Shown: positions 53,810 through 63,579, numbered from the stretch's first letter. The stretch: 64,000 nucleotides of DNA from Bacillus methanolicus (GCF_028888695.1 NZ_PNFF01000001.1:1435501-1499500); one strand, 5' to 3'. Translations and numbers: made by a program. The notes: a model not told the origin generated them from the sequence alone.

Positions 53810-54646
53810 CTAGACAATTTTTTTAAGGTGTTCCTTTTTGTATTCAATAGGGCTTAAATACCCGAGTGTTCCGTGAATTCTTATATGATTAAACCAATGT
53901 ACATAATCATCTAATTCCAATTTTAATTGCTCTAAACTTTCAAAATATTTTCCTTTTACAAATTCTGTCTTAATAATTTTAAATGTGGCTTCGGCTACTG
54001 CGTTATCATATGGGCAACCTTTCATGCTTAACGACCGTTTAATCTCGAATGTTTCTAAAGCTTCATCGATTGTCTTGTTTTTAAACTCGTTTCCTCGGTC
54101 TGTGTGAAATAATTGAATTTGTCTTAAATCAGCTTTAATCATTGATAACGCTTGGTAGACTAGTCCAGCATCTTTATTAGGACCCGCACTATGTCCAACA
54201 ATTTCTCGATTATAAAGATCGACAAATAAACAGATATAATGCCAGCTTTTTTCCACTCTCACGTATGTTAAGTCGCTGACTACAACTGTCAATTCTTTTT
54301 GTTGATCAAATTCCCTATTCAACACATTTTCAACTTTAGATTCATTACATTTATCCACATGTGGCTTAAACTGGGCAACTGTATATTTTGATACTAGCCC
54401 ATTTTCTTTCATGATTCGGCCAATACGTCTTCTGGATGCAATTTTACCGAGTTTTTTCAACTCATGTTTTATCTTACGAGTGCCATAGTTCTGGCGGCTT
54501 TTATGAAAAATATCGATTATGGTAACAGTAAGTTCATCATCTGATTTAGATTGTTCTTTTGCTTCATAATAATAGGTACTTCTTGGGAGTTGTAGGACGT
54601 CGCACATTGCTGATATCGAGTATTTGTGACGATTATTTTTAATCAC
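53810..54646 (-). CDS. IS3-family transposase OrfB (DDE integrase)
   Basis: 278 residues. HTH_21 start SISAMCDVLQLPRSTYYY, then the rve core with VSDLTYVRVEKSWHYICLFVDLYNREIVG (first Asp), LFHTDRGNEFKN (second Asp) and the terminal AEATFKIIKTEF plus WFNHIRIHGTLGYLSPIEY (Glu and family tail). The frame is offset from orfA and open across the junction near CGAAAG, as needed for programmed frameshifting to an OrfAB fusion. A GTG start at 54646 would give OrfB alone. Confidence 0.95.
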   Translation of the reverse strand: MIKNNRHKYSISAMCDVLQLPRSTYYYEAKEQSKSDDELTVTIIDIFHKSRQNYGTRKIKHELKKLGKIASRRRIGRIMKENGLVSKYTVAQFKPHVDKCNESKVENVLNREFDQQKELTVVVSDLTYVRVEKSWHYICLFVDLYNREIVGHSAGPNKDAGLVYQALSMIKADLRQIQLFHTDRGNEFKNKTIDEALETFEIKRSLSMKGCPYDNAVAEATFKIIKTEFVKGKYFESLEQLKLELDDYVHWFNHIRIHGTLGYLSPIEYKKEHLKKIV

Positions 54647-54648
54647 AT

Positions 54649-54885
54649 TTACTTTCGTCCTAGTATCAGCGCAGCTTGCTTTAAAATATCATTCTCCATC
54701 AGTAAACGCTGATTTTCTTTACGAAGCTTGATCAGTTCTTCTTTTTCAGGTGTTCGGTTGTCCTTCTCTTTAAATGAACCAGATGTTTGGCTCTGTTTCA
54801 CCCATTTGTCTAATGCCGAAGGCGTTAAATTGTATTCACTTATAATGTCTTTTCTAGGCTTACCACTTTCATATAGTTTGACCAT
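54649..54885 (-). CDS. IS3-family OrfA (HTH protein)
   Basis: 78 residues from the ATG at 54885; the frame continues upstream through RRTFTHEFKAQ, which matches the normal N-terminus of this family, to an ATA codon at about 54930 placed 9 nt after GGAGG. The real start may therefore be a non-standard AUA, or a mutated ATG. Helix-turn-helix KPRKDIISEYNLTPSALDKW and a leucine-zipper end (ELIKLRKENQRLLMENDILKQA). Works with OrfB through frameshift fusion. Confidence 0.88.
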   Translation of the reverse strand: MVKLYESGKPRKDIISEYNLTPSALDKWVKQSQTSGSFKEKDNRTPEKEELIKLRKENQRLLMENDILKQAALILGRK

Positions 54886-55196
54886 TTGAGCTTTAAATTC
54901 ATGAGTAAATGTTCTTCTAACTCTTGTTATATCGGTGCACCTCCATTAACTGAATGAGATGAAGTAGACTTCCAAATTTAGAGGGTAAACACCGCAACTT
55001 GACAAGGAGCCTCTACGGGCATGCTTTCCCAGCCAGGAAACCAGATGATGAAAACATCTGGCTTGCCAAACAGGCTAGCATACCCGCCTCTCCTAGTAAA
55101 GTTGCTGGTATGGGATCTCTTATGCTTGATTAGCAGTATACCCAGATTGGATGGTTAGTCTACCTGACCTTAATTTTTTTGTCCAGTTAAGTGTAG

Positions 55197-55430
55197 CCGA
55201 TTCACCTTTATAACCAGTGAAATAAGAAGTTGAATCACCATGCCCAACATTGTGAACGTACTAATCATTGCATGCAGCTCCTTAAAAAAATTCTCTTCTA
55301 AAATTTCCTTCGCGTTTTACTACTTATTCTCCTTGGATTTTCTTAAAAATATTACAAGAATCTACTTCAAAGGGAAAATATTATATTAAGAGACTTCTAA
55401 AAAATTCTTTTTATTAATACATCAGCTAAC
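55197..55430. other. Gap downstream of bioC, nothing recognised
   Basis: AT-rich sequence between the IS3 right end and the bioC stop. No clear hairpin terminator for the bioFHC operon is visible here, which suggests that the IS replaced or displaced it. Confidence 0.4.
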
Positions 55431-56246
55431 CTAGCATTCGATTCCTATGAACAAACAATGATATGTTGCAATAATATGGCCTCTTTCTTGAAAATCTTGC
55501 TCATATATGTTCATCATTTCTTTAAGGACAGAGGGGCGTTGGAAGTATGGACCTGCATTGCTATTTGTTGCTCCTATTTTTCGCAGAGAGGTGATAAAGT
55601 CTTTGACTGAATGAAATCGTTCTATTTCGATCATTTCTGTTCCGAAAATAGTTGAGAATGGGTGAACCGGTTGGACGGAGCGCTCACACAGTTCCAGCAA
55701 GTCCTCTAATGCGTAAAAGGGCTGGCTGATGCGAACGTTTGTGTCAAGTTGTAACTTTTGCATTGCTCGTTGAAAAGAAGTGTGAAGTTCATGGAATGTG
55801 CCGCAGCCAAAGGTAGAAAAAAGAATCATTCCGTCTCTCTTTAAAATGGAACTAAGGCGAAAAAGGGTCGACTCAAAATGATTTAGCCATTGAAAAGTAG
55901 CATTAGAGATAATGAGATCGTAACGGTCATATAGCTCCATCTCCTCGATATCGCCACAAAGGAAGTGAATCCGCTCTTCAGAGATTCGCTGTTTGGCGAT
56001 TTCAATCATTCCCGGTGCCAAGTCAACGGCGGTGATGGTTGCATTTTTAAAATGACGGGATAGTTTGGCGGTAAGGTAGCCTGTCCCACAACCAATTTCA
56101 AGAATATGTAGTGGAGATGAATCATTTCTTTTCATCACCAACTGTTTCAATAAGCGATCTGCCATTTTTTTCTGAACGTTAGCGAATTGGTCATACGTTT
56201 TTGCATTTGCACTAAATCTTTTTTGCAGCAATTGTTTATCAATCAT
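55431..56246 (-). CDS. bioC: Malonyl-ACP O-methyltransferase
   Basis: 271 residues; SAM motif I is ILEIGCGTGYLTAKLS, VDLAPGMIEIAKQ motif post-I, and YDLIISNATFQWLNHFE the substrate-side motif common in BioC. It methylates malonyl-ACP so that fatty-acid synthesis can build the pimeloyl chain. Overlaps bioH by 4 nt. Together with BioH this means the BioC-BioH route rather than the Bacillus subtilis BioI/BioW route to pimelate. Last gene of bioF-bioH-bioC. Confidence 0.94.
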   Translation of the reverse strand: MIDKQLLQKRFSANAKTYDQFANVQKKMADRLLKQLVMKRNDSSPLHILEIGCGTGYLTAKLSRHFKNATITAVDLAPGMIEIAKQRISEERIHFLCGDIEEMELYDRYDLIISNATFQWLNHFESTLFRLSSILKRDGMILFSTFGCGTFHELHTSFQRAMQKLQLDTNVRISQPFYALEDLLELCERSVQPVHPFSTIFGTEMIEIERFHSVKDFITSLRKIGATNSNAGPYFQRPSVLKEMMNIYEQDFQERGHIIATYHCLFIGIEC

Positions 56247-56968
56247 CCTCTTCCTCCTGCAAACGATTCAATCAGCCTGGAGCATTCATCTGTTTTTGTT
56301 AAAAACGGAACATGTGCGGTTTTTGGCAATAATTTCAAAATCGCATTGTCATGTGTTTGTTCAACTATATAGTGCGAAGCGGCCGGTGGACAGATTGTGT
56401 CTTCCTCACCGTGAATCAGTAAAAGTGGTGCACTGATTTCATGCAATGCGAAACGAACATCAGCTGTCATTAAATAATCGAGCCCAACAAGCAGTTCTTG
56501 GAGTTCTGTGTTGTGAAAGTGCTGATCAAAATCTAATACTTTATCTTGTTCCTCTTCACAAAAAAGTGAAGCAAAAAAAGAAGAAAGTGTTTGTTTGCAA
56601 TTTCGCACCAATTGCCTCTTCATTCGTTCAACTACCCGCCGTTCCCAGCCTGCGTCATAACCATCTCCTTTTATAAATCGGCTCGTTCCGCTAACAAGAA
56701 CAAGACGATCGATTTTCTCTGGAATAGAAATGGCAAGCTCTAATGTGATGAGTGCACCGAGCGACCAGCCAATTGGAATGAAAGTAGAAAGCCTATTTTC
56801 TTCTACGAGTTGAACTGCCTTTTGTTTAAAATCTGCAATCGTTTCAACTCCATCCCATTCAACATAATAAATAGAAAAAGATTTTTTCAGCCGTTCGGAA
56901 AGCGACGACCAAATCGTTCCTCTCATTCCCCAGCCAGGAATAAAGACGATATGCTTTTGCTTGTTCAT
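56243..56968 (-). CDS. bioH: Pimeloyl-ACP methyl ester esterase-like hydrolase
   Basis: 241 residues of alpha/beta-hydrolase fold. [20 protein letters not shown] begins it, then [16 protein letters not shown] (nucleophile Ser), [18 protein letters not shown] (Asp) and [12 protein letters not shown] (His). Position between bioF and bioC with ATGA overlaps on both sides strongly suggests that it cleaves pimeloyl-ACP methyl ester. It belongs to the BioH-like group of Gram-positives, which is distant from the E. coli enzyme. Confidence 0.9.
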   Translation of the reverse strand: MNKQKHIVFIPGWGMRGTIWSSLSERLKKSFSIYYVEWDGVETIADFKQKAVQLVEENRLSTFIPIGWSLGALITLELAISIPEKIDRLVLVSGTSRFIKGDGYDAGWERRVVERMKRQLVRNCKQTLSSFFASLFCEEEQDKVLDFDQHFHNTELQELLVGLDYLMTADVRFALHEISAPLLLIHGEEDTICPPAASHYIVEQTHDNAILKLLPKTAHVPFLTKTDECSRLIESFAGGRG

Positions 56969-58146
56969 GAAATAATCCTCATCTCTTGACCAATTGCAGC
57001 GATTTCGTTAATCGCCCAGTCAAGTTTATCCTTTGATAATGTCGCCATGAGAGAAAAACGTATTCTTGCCGTCCCTTTTGGAACCGTTGGCGGCCGAATA
57101 GAAACAGCCGCAATTCCTCTCTCCTGCAGTCGTTCACTAAATTGCACCGTTAACTCATTGGAACCGATAATAACTGGCACAATTTGTGTCATACTTGTGC
57201 CAATGTTAAAACCGAGGCCACTAAGTTTTGTACGAAAATATTTACTATAGTTGTGAAGCTGTTTACGGAGTGCTGACTCTTGTTGGACGATGTGAATCGC
57301 AGCTTGAATCGAGCCTAATACAGCGGGCGGTAATGCCGTTGTAAAAATGAAGCTCCTCATTTTATTAACAAAATAATCAAGAAGCCACTGTTTTCCAGTC
57401 ACGTATGCACCGAAAGAACCAAGTGATTTACTGAATGTCCCCACATGTACGTCCACTTGTTCTTGTAGACCTATATCATGAACAAGCCCTTTTCCTCCTT
57501 CTCCGAAAACACCGATGCTGTGAGCCTCATCAACCATTAAAATCGCCCCATACTTTTCTTTGAGTTCAACAAGCCCTTTCAATGGAGCGATATCGCCATC
57601 CATGCTGAAGACGCTATCTGTTACAATAAGTTTCCGCTTATGTTGTGGAGCTTTTTTCAAAAGAGCTTCTAAATGATCGAGATCGTTATGTAGATAACGC
57701 TTCATTTCCGCCCGGCTTAAAATGATTCCATCATTGATGCTTGCATGGTTCCATTTATCACTAAATACGAGGTCGTTGCGACCGACAAGAGCAGAAATAA
57801 TGCCTAAGTTGGCGGTATATCCGCTGTTGAAAATAAGTGCTGATTCTGTTCCTTTCCACCTTGCTAGTTCTGTTTCTACATGTTCATACAGGGAATAGTT
57901 GCCAACAATTAATCGGGATGCCGTCGAGCTTGCGCCGTATTTATTTGTTGCATGTATACTTGCTTCAATGAGCCGCTTGTCACCAGCTAATCCAAGATAA
58001 TTGTTTGACGAAAGATTGAGAAGCTTTCGACCATTCATAATGATGAATGAGTCATTCAAGAAATCGATGGAATGTAAGCGCCGTCTTTGTGTTTTTTTCT
58101 CTAAATGTAGCAACTCTATTTTCAATTGTTCCTCCCACAAACGCAT
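56965..58146 (-). CDS. bioF: 8-amino-7-oxononanoate synthase
   Basis: 393 residues. PLP enzyme of the alpha-oxoamine synthase family: [55 protein letters not shown] and the PLP lysine in [16 protein letters not shown]. It condenses pimeloyl-ACP with alanine, with CoA or ACP release. First gene of the bioFHC operon, with a BirA box 24 bp upstream. ATG at 58146 follows AAGGGGTGAGAAG. Confidence 0.96.
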   Translation of the reverse strand: MRLWEEQLKIELLHLEKKTQRRRLHSIDFLNDSFIIMNGRKLLNLSSNNYLGLAGDKRLIEASIHATNKYGASSTASRLIVGNYSLYEHVETELARWKGTESALIFNSGYTANLGIISALVGRNDLVFSDKWNHASINDGIILSRAEMKRYLHNDLDHLEALLKKAPQHKRKLIVTDSVFSMDGDIAPLKGLVELKEKYGAILMVDEAHSIGVFGEGGKGLVHDIGLQEQVDVHVGTFSKSLGSFGAYVTGKQWLLDYFVNKMRSFIFTTALPPAVLGSIQAAIHIVQQESALRKQLHNYSKYFRTKLSGLGFNIGTSMTQIVPVIIGSNELTVQFSERLQERGIAAVSIRPPTVPKGTARIRFSLMATLSKDKLDWAINEIAAIGQEMRIIS

Positions 58147-58169
58147 CTTCTCACCCCTTACCCACTAAT

Positions 58170-58201
58170 ATGTTAACCTTAATTTATATTTGGTTAACAT
58201 A
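58170..58201 (-). promoter_or_regulatory. BirA operator upstream of bioF
   Basis: ATGTTAACC and GGTTAACAT arms separated by 14 bp, the dyad bound by biotinoyl-BirA in Firmicutes. Confidence 0.9.
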
Positions 58202-58966
58202 ATAAATTATCATATCATATTAAAAACATTGAGACAATCTTTTTTCTTAAGTTCATTCAAAAGAAACCTCCACATAGAATTAGATTTATAGTTGTTGTAA
58301 CCGACAATCTTTTATAAACTATCAGTCCGGTGATTAACCTTTTGCTTTGCGAAGATAAAATGAAAGTCAATCAAAGGAATAAAGTAGTATATTTTTTGTA
58401 AAGGGCGCCCAGTCGCTTCACCATCACGAATCTAGAATTATTGACGAAAAATCCCGTTACAATTCAGAAACTGAACATGGAAAAAGCCATGTCCATCCTA
58501 AGATAAGGATAAGATTCTTAGAAATGTAGGAGAAAAAGACAAACCCAAACTTAAATGGAGAATTTAAATTCACACTATGTTTTTGGGTTTTAAGTGCAAA
58601 ATAATTAGTACAAGTGCAAAAAGACTCAGACAGTCAAACCATTATGAATATAACTAGCCTGCAGGCAATTTTTCTTTGTTTACAAACATAAAAAGCAGCC
58701 AAGGCTTTTTTGAAAAAGCGCTTGGCTGACTTTGTGTTTCTATTCAAGTCTTGACAGATAAAAATCGATCACAACAACTATTTATTTCTTTATAAAAAAA
58801 TATCTGTTCAAATCATACAGATTGCTTGTACTTCAGTAATCATTTTTTTACAAATTATCATGGAATGGAAGTCGCATCCAGGTGATTGGGCGACGGCAAG
58901 AAGCAACAATACGAACCCACATTTAACTCCTTTGATCCTTTTATAGATTTCCCTCTTTTCTTTGAA
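58202..58966. other. Non-coding gap between bioF and bioD
   Basis: No gene is visible on either strand. Contents are a strong hairpin CAGCCAAGCGCTTTTT with partner AAAAAAGCCTTGGCTG (58693-58735), followed on the minus strand by CTTTTTATG and probably the bioD terminator, and a second stem AACCCAAA/TTTGGGTT (58542-58590). BioB-like motifs (radical-SAM CxxxCxxC) are not present. Confidence 0.6.
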
Positions 58967-59659
58967 TCATATTATTTGAAGTTGGTTCCATTGAACAGAT
59001 TCTTCAAGTACAGATAAAACAATTTCACGCCGGTCTAACTCTTCGATCCATGGTATAATACCCAAAATTGGGATACCAGTATAAGAATAGATGATAGAAG
59101 GGTTGGTTTTCTCAGCAACTCCTGCTATTTCATCTCGATACCCAGACAGAATAACTCCCGCTACCTGTAATCCGCGCTGTTTGGCGTATTCGATGGTCAA
59201 AATCGTATGATTAACCGTACCTAGATTCGGTCTTGCCACGATAATCAGTGGAAGCTGGAACATCGTTGCTGCATCCACTACCAATCCATCTGCAACATAG
59301 GGAACAGCAAGGCCACCCGCGCCCTCGACAATCATGAATTCATGCTTCTCCTTTAGTCGAAGATATCCATCTTGAAGATCCTGTAAAGTAACCTGTTTTC
59401 CGGTGCGCCTCAGCGCTAATATAGGAGTGAGTGGTTCTTCTACAGCATAAGGACAAATGTGTTCCAAGGGGTCATCGACATCAGAAAGTTTTTTGAGTCG
59501 TGCTGCATCACCTTCTGGATGATGGACAAGATGTCCGCTTTGAACCGGTTTGTAAACCCCAAAATTATATCCTTGCTTTCGAAAAACACCAGCTAATCCT
59601 CCAGCTACGATCGTCTTACCCACTCCGGTATCAGTAGCGGTAATAAAAAATCCTTTCAT
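58967..59659 (-). CDS. bioD: Dethiobiotin synthetase
   Basis: 230 residues; MKGFFITATDTGVGKTIVAGG is the family P-loop start, YKPVQSGHLVHHPEGDAARL carries the catalytic Lys, and FMIVEGAGGLAVPYVADG follows. It closes the ureido ring with CO2 and ATP. ATG at 59659 follows AAAGGAGGCACGGAACAA. It lies 130 bp after bioA on the same strand and probably belongs to its transcript. Confidence 0.96.
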   Translation of the reverse strand: MKGFFITATDTGVGKTIVAGGLAGVFRKQGYNFGVYKPVQSGHLVHHPEGDAARLKKLSDVDDPLEHICPYAVEEPLTPILALRRTGKQVTLQDLQDGYLRLKEKHEFMIVEGAGGLAVPYVADGLVVDAATMFQLPLIIVARPNLGTVNHTILTIEYAKQRGLQVAGVILSGYRDEIAGVAEKTNPSIIYSYTGIPILGIIPWIEELDRREIVLSVLEESVQWNQLQII

Positions 59660-59789
59660 TTGTTCCGTGCCTCCTTTAACTGTTCACCATTAATGATCTC
59701 CATCCATCGAAAACATTCCATCGGTTACGATGTTCGTAGTTGCATGTAAAGTTCCTTTTCTTTAATTAGTTATAGTCCTTGAACGAAAA

Positions 59790-61154
59790 TCATCTTTCCG
59801 TAACCTCTTGGATCGATTGATAGAGAATACCCAACATGGAGTCTAATTCCTCTATTGTTGAAGCAAGTGGTGGCATAAAGACAACAACGTTTCCAAGCGG
59901 TCGAATGAGCATACCTAACTCTCTAGCTCTCCTACACACTTTGACTCCTATCCGCTCTGACCATTTATAAGTCTCCTTCGTATTGCGGTCAACGACAAGC
60001 TCAAGTCCAATCATAAATCCTTTTTGTCGAATATCTCCCACATGATATAGTTGACGGAATTCATGTAAGCGATTAGCAATATATTGAGATTTCCGTTCTA
60101 CTTCGTGAATGAGATTCTTTTTTTCTATTAAATTAATGTTCGCAATAGCTACTGCACAACCTAGTTGGTTTCCAGTATAGCTATGGCCGTGAAAAAATGT
60201 CTTTAGCTCTTCATGGTCCCCAAGAAAAGCTTCATAAATATCATCCGTTGTCACTGTAATGGCAACCGGAAGATAACCGCCTGTAAGACCTTTCCCTGCT
60301 GTCAAAATATCAGGAGTTACCCCCTCATGATTGCAAGCAAATAAGCGTCCTGTCCGTCCGAACCCTGTTGCGACTTCATCGGCGATCATCAAAACATTGT
60401 ATTTCGAACAAAGCTCACGCACACCACTCAAGTACCCTTGAGGCATAACAATAATTCCACTGGCTCCTTGAACGATCGGTTCGATGATCAGTGCTGCTAC
60501 TTCGTGATCATGAGTTTGAAGTGTTTTTTCTAGTTTTGCTAAGAAAAATTTTGTTTGCTCATGTTCATCTCCTACAATCGGAGAACGGTATACATATGGA
60601 TAAGGAACTTTTATCGAGTTGAAAAGGAGACTGGAATAAGCCTTATGATAGATATCAATCGCTCCAACAGATACTGCACCAATGGTATCACCATGATAGG
60701 CTTCCTTCATTGTGATAAAGCGGCGTTTTTCTGGTTTTCCTTTATGCTGCCAATATTGAAAGGCCATCTTAATGGCTATTTCTACGGCGGTTGCTCCAGA
60801 ATCAGAGTAAAATACTTTAGATAAACCTGGTGGCATCAGTTGAATGAGTTTCTCTGCAAGAAGAATGGCTGGTATATTTGCCATTCCAAGCAGAGTAGAA
60901 TGGGCGATTTCATCCAATTGATCCCTGATTGCCTGATCTAACTCAGGTACACGGTGACCATGTACATTGAGCCAAATAGAAGATACACCATCCCAATACT
61001 CGTTACCTTTGACATCGCGAAGCTTCCGACCATTCCCACTGGCAATGATGACGGGATCGTCTTCTATGTACTCTTTCATCTGTGTAAAAGGGTGCCACAA
61101 ATATCGCTTATTTTTTTCGACCAGTTCATCATAACTTAGCATTTCTACTGTCAT
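59790..61154 (-). CDS. bioA: Adenosylmethionine-8-amino-7-oxononanoate aminotransferase
   Basis: 454 residues. Class III aminotransferase: [10 protein letters not shown] (BioA/BioK N-terminal motif), [55 protein letters not shown] and the PLP lysine in [17 protein letters not shown]. It converts KAPA to DAPA using SAM (or Lys). First gene of bioA-bioD; a BirA box lies 26 bp upstream. Confidence 0.96.
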   Translation of the reverse strand: MTVEMLSYDELVEKNKRYLWHPFTQMKEYIEDDPVIIASGNGRKLRDVKGNEYWDGVSSIWLNVHGHRVPELDQAIRDQLDEIAHSTLLGMANIPAILLAEKLIQLMPPGLSKVFYSDSGATAVEIAIKMAFQYWQHKGKPEKRRFITMKEAYHGDTIGAVSVGAIDIYHKAYSSLLFNSIKVPYPYVYRSPIVGDEHEQTKFFLAKLEKTLQTHDHEVAALIIEPIVQGASGIIVMPQGYLSGVRELCSKYNVLMIADEVATGFGRTGRLFACNHEGVTPDILTAGKGLTGGYLPVAITVTTDDIYEAFLGDHEELKTFFHGHSYTGNQLGCAVAIANINLIEKKNLIHEVERKSQYIANRLHEFRQLYHVGDIRQKGFMIGLELVVDRNTKETYKWSERIGVKVCRRARELGMLIRPLGNVVVFMPPLASTIEELDSMLGILYQSIQEVTER

Positions 61155-61179
61155 ATGTGTTTTTCACTCCCGGTTATTT

Positions 61180-61211
61180 TTGTTAACCTTTTATATAATT
61201 TAGTTAACAAT
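61180..61211 (-). promoter_or_regulatory. BirA operator upstream of bioA
   Basis: TTGTTAAC and GTTAACAA arms with a 14-15-bp AT-rich spacer. Same dyad as upstream of bioF, so both biotin units share BirA control. Confidence 0.92.
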
Positions 61212-61520
61212 TAAGAAAATAATATCATAATGATTGCAATTTATACAATTTAAAAATTTTCATATCATAAGTTAGTAGTTTCAAGAACACAATATTTATT
61301 AAACTATCCAAAAAGCTACAATAAAAAATTAATAGGAAGATCCAAGACTCATTTTTTGAAAATTTTTAGCTTTAGTCATAGCCATCTTCCACTCCTGCTC
61401 ATTTTTTAATCAACAAAATTATGTATTTTAATTTCCACATAAAAAACAGCCCACAAATAGGAAGCAATTCACACCTTCATACTTGGGGCTGTCCCATTTT
61501 TTAAATAAGTTAAAATTAAT
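61212..61520. other. Gap between bioA and the ISL3 element
   Basis: AT-rich, no gene. ACAGCCC and GGGCTGT (61446-61494) can pair across a 35-nt loop, followed by CCCATTTTTT, a possible weak terminator on the plus strand. Confidence 0.4.
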
Positions 61521-61623
61521 GATTCATCACCACATTTTGTGATTTAACCCAAAAAATAAGGAAAACACTCACGAATTCCTGGCAATAATGTTAGCGTGAC
61601 TTAACATAACAGGAGGTTCAAAA

Positions 61624-62817
61624 GTGTTTTCCGTATCACTAGATTTGCCAGAATTTGAAGTTGTTAAACAAGTATTTCTTGAAGATTGCAATCTGTTACA
61701 TGTTGAGAAAAATACGATGGAAGAACGTTGTACTTTTTGCGGCTTTTTTACCAGTAATGTCCACGACTGGCGGACAAGAAAGGTTCGTGACTTGTCCGTA
61801 TTAGGTAAGCCCCTTTTCTTATTAGTCAGAGTGCATAGATACCGTTGTCACAACTGTAATGAGGTATTTTCACAAACATTTGAATCTATCAGTCCTAATA
61901 AGCATCAGACCAATCGATACAGAGAATATCTGTATCAAATGTGCATTTGCTCTACTATTCAAGAAGTAAGTCGAAAGGAAAAAGTTCCTTATACGACAGT
62001 AGAAAGAATTTTTTATTCCATCGCTAAAGAAAAAGAAATGGAGCATTTAGAACATCTTGATAGTGCTTTAGAAAACAATGAACTAGTCCTTAGCCTTGAT
62101 GAGATCGCTGTTCGAAAGGGTCACCGATATGAAACCGTTCTAATGGATGCCCAATCCGGCAGTGTTCTTGGTATGGAACATCAACGTAGTTATGATTCTA
62201 CTCTAACCTTACTCTCCAAGGAGATCCTGGCTAATAAGTGTGTTCAAACCGTTGTCATGGATATGTGGGATCCCTTTCATAAAGCTGTTAAATCTATATT
62301 CCCAGAGGCCTGTATCGTCATTGATAAATATCATGTGGTGCAAAAGGTGACACATGCACTTGACCAAGTTAGAAAGAAAACTCCTGGACTAAAAAAGGGA
62401 CGGTTTAAACTCTTGAAAGGTTCTGAAAAGTTAACGGCTAATGAAAAACAACAATTAGACGAGATGCTCAAAGAGCATTCAGAATTGTCATATGCCTATT
62501 TTCTAAAAGAACTCTTTAGAGAAATATACCAAGTGAATGACTATGATACAGCTGATTCACTCTTAGAAGAATGGATTCAACTCGCATGGAGCAGCCCATT
62601 TCCTTCATTTCATCAAGTTGCCAAGACGATAGAAAATTGGAAGGCACAAATTTTACAATATTTTCTTACACCTTTTACGAATGGCCGGATTGAAGGTACA
62701 AACCATAAGATTAAGAACATCAAAAGACGTGCTTTTGGCTTCAGAAACCTTGAAAGATTTCGGCTACGTGTATTTTTGGAATGTACAGGTAAAACTTATA
62801 AAAATCAGGTTGCTTAA
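61624..62817 (+). CDS. ISL3-family transposase
   Basis: 397 residues from the GTG at 61624 after AGGAGGTTCAAAAGT. N-terminal zinc-finger-like CTFCGFFTS and YRCHNCNEVFSQTF, then HTH (STIQEVSRKEKVPYTTVERI), and the DDE domain: LVLSLDEIAVRKGHRY (first Asp), VVMDMWDPFHKAV (second Asp) and NGRIEGTNHKIKNIKRRAFGFRN (Glu). No stop or frameshift. A second, broken copy is at 63157 in the opposite direction. Confidence 0.95.
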   Translation: MFSVSLDLPEFEVVKQVFLEDCNLLHVEKNTMEERCTFCGFFTSNVHDWRTRKVRDLSVLGKPLFLLVRVHRYRCHNCNEVFSQTFESISPNKHQTNRYREYLYQMCICSTIQEVSRKEKVPYTTVERIFYSIAKEKEMEHLEHLDSALENNELVLSLDEIAVRKGHRYETVLMDAQSGSVLGMEHQRSYDSTLTLLSKEILANKCVQTVVMDMWDPFHKAVKSIFPEACIVIDKYHVVQKVTHALDQVRKKTPGLKKGRFKLLKGSEKLTANEKQQLDEMLKEHSELSYAYFLKELFREIYQVNDYDTADSLLEEWIQLAWSSPFPSFHQVAKTIENWKAQILQYFLTPFTNGRIEGTNHKIKNIKRRAFGFRNLERFRLRVFLECTGKTYKNQVA

Positions 62818-62831
62818 CCTTGCCCTCCATC

Positions 62832-62925
62832 AGCTTTCCGCATTGTAGTTGGTAGAATGGAAGCCGTCAAGGAAAGCACTTGACCGCTTCCATTCTACCA
62901 ACTTAGTGGTCTGCAAGCTGACGAA
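62832..62925. repeat. Long stem-loop downstream of the ISL3 transposase
   Basis: CAGCTT..GCA..AGTTGGTAGAATGGAAGC pairs with GCTTCCATTCTACCAACT..TGC..AAGCTG, about 27 paired bases in all. It may shield the element from read-through or act as its terminator. Confidence 0.8.
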
Positions 62926-63022
62926 GGAGCTACTCTAGATTGAGTATCAATCTTGCTAACTTATTTCCGGAATTGTGTGAACATCACAGAATATGGTGAT
63001 GAGACTTTTTATTAAAGTTTCT

Positions 63023-63156
63023 TTATAGAGCCAATTCTACCCACTTACTCAATCGATGGTCTTTGGGTAATCGTTCAATAGAACCTAAATTCGCTTTTTG
63101 TTCTAAAGTTAAACGATTAGTATGGATGGTATGATTTAATTCTTTCTCCATTTCTA
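63023..63156 (-). pseudogene. Unknown gene, C-terminal remnant fused to the ISL3 fragment
   Basis: After the ISL3 fragment ends at 63157 one frame continues as EMEKELNHTIHTNRLTLEQK and ANLGSIERLPKDHRLSKWVELAL, then stops. It reads like the real C-terminus of a protein cut by the insertion, but I cannot name the family. Confidence 0.4.
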
Positions 63157-63579
63157 CACATTTGATACAGATATTCTCTGTATCGATTGGTCTGATGTTT
63201 TTTAGGGCTAATCGATTCAAATGTTTGGGAAAATACCTCATTACAGTTGTGACAACGGTATCTGTTCACTCTGACAAATAAGAAAAGGGGTTTGCCTAAT
63301 ATAGATAGATCACGAACTTTTCTTGTCCGCCAGTCGTGGACATTACTGGTAAAAAAGCCGCAAAAAGTACAACGTTCTTCCATCGTATTTTTCTCAACAT
63401 GTAACAGATTGCAATCTTCAAGAAATACTTGTTTAACAACTTCAAATTCTGGCAAATCTAGTGATACAGAAAACACTTACAGAACCTCCTGTTATGTTAA
63501 GTAGGCGCTAACATTATTGCCAGGAATCTGTGAGTGTTTTCATTTTTATTGGTTAAATCACAAAATGTGGTGATGAATC
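63157..63579 (-). mobile_element. Truncated ISL3 copy (5' 423 bp, inverted)
   Basis: Matches 61521-61943 in reverse orientation, from the terminal repeat (complement of TGATTCATCACCACATTTTG) to the codons YREYLYQMC. It encodes the first 107 or so residues of the transposase from the GTG at 63476, with four changes visible (LSVLGK to LSILGK, LFLLVRVH to LFLFVRVN, SPNK to SPKK), then runs into foreign sequence (RNGERIKSYHPY, stop). The copies diverged before or after separate insertion. Confidence 0.92.

Larger units (their letters stand above)
53798..55196 (-). mobile_element. IS3-family (IS150-group-like) insertion sequence, about 1.4 kb
   Basis: Ends carry related inverted repeats: CAACACTAAACTAGACAA on the left (53800-53817) and the complement of TTGTCCAGTTAAGTGTAG on the right (55179-55196). 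It contains orfA and orfB in different frames and an unusually long (about 230 bp) non-coding lead-in to orfA that folds into a long imperfect hairpin (54991-55107: GCAACTT/AAGTTGC, AGGAG/CTCCT, CGGG/CCCG, ATGCT/AGCAT with an inner CCAGATG/CATCTGG stem). No clear target duplication identified. Confidence 0.85.
61521..63006 (+). mobile_element. ISL3-family insertion sequence, about 1.49 kb
   Basis: Inverted terminal repeats: CATCACCACATTTTGTGAT at the left (61525-61543), paired with ATCACAGAATATGGTGATG at the right. One intact transposase gene. Between gene and right end is a 95-bp stem-loop: AGTTGGTAGAATGGAAGC pairs with GCTTCCATTCTACCAACT (62848-62905) around CGTCAAGG..CACTTGAC. Target duplications not visible. 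Confidence 0.9.

Noticed and set aside
58202-58966. Decayed bioB between bioF and bioD
   Set aside because: No trace of radical-SAM cysteine motifs or BioB-like reading frames on either strand.
63023-63241. 72-codon frame read as a separate gene
   Set aside because: Its first half is the ISL3 fragment in another frame; only the C-terminal part may derive from a real gene and is listed as a remnant.
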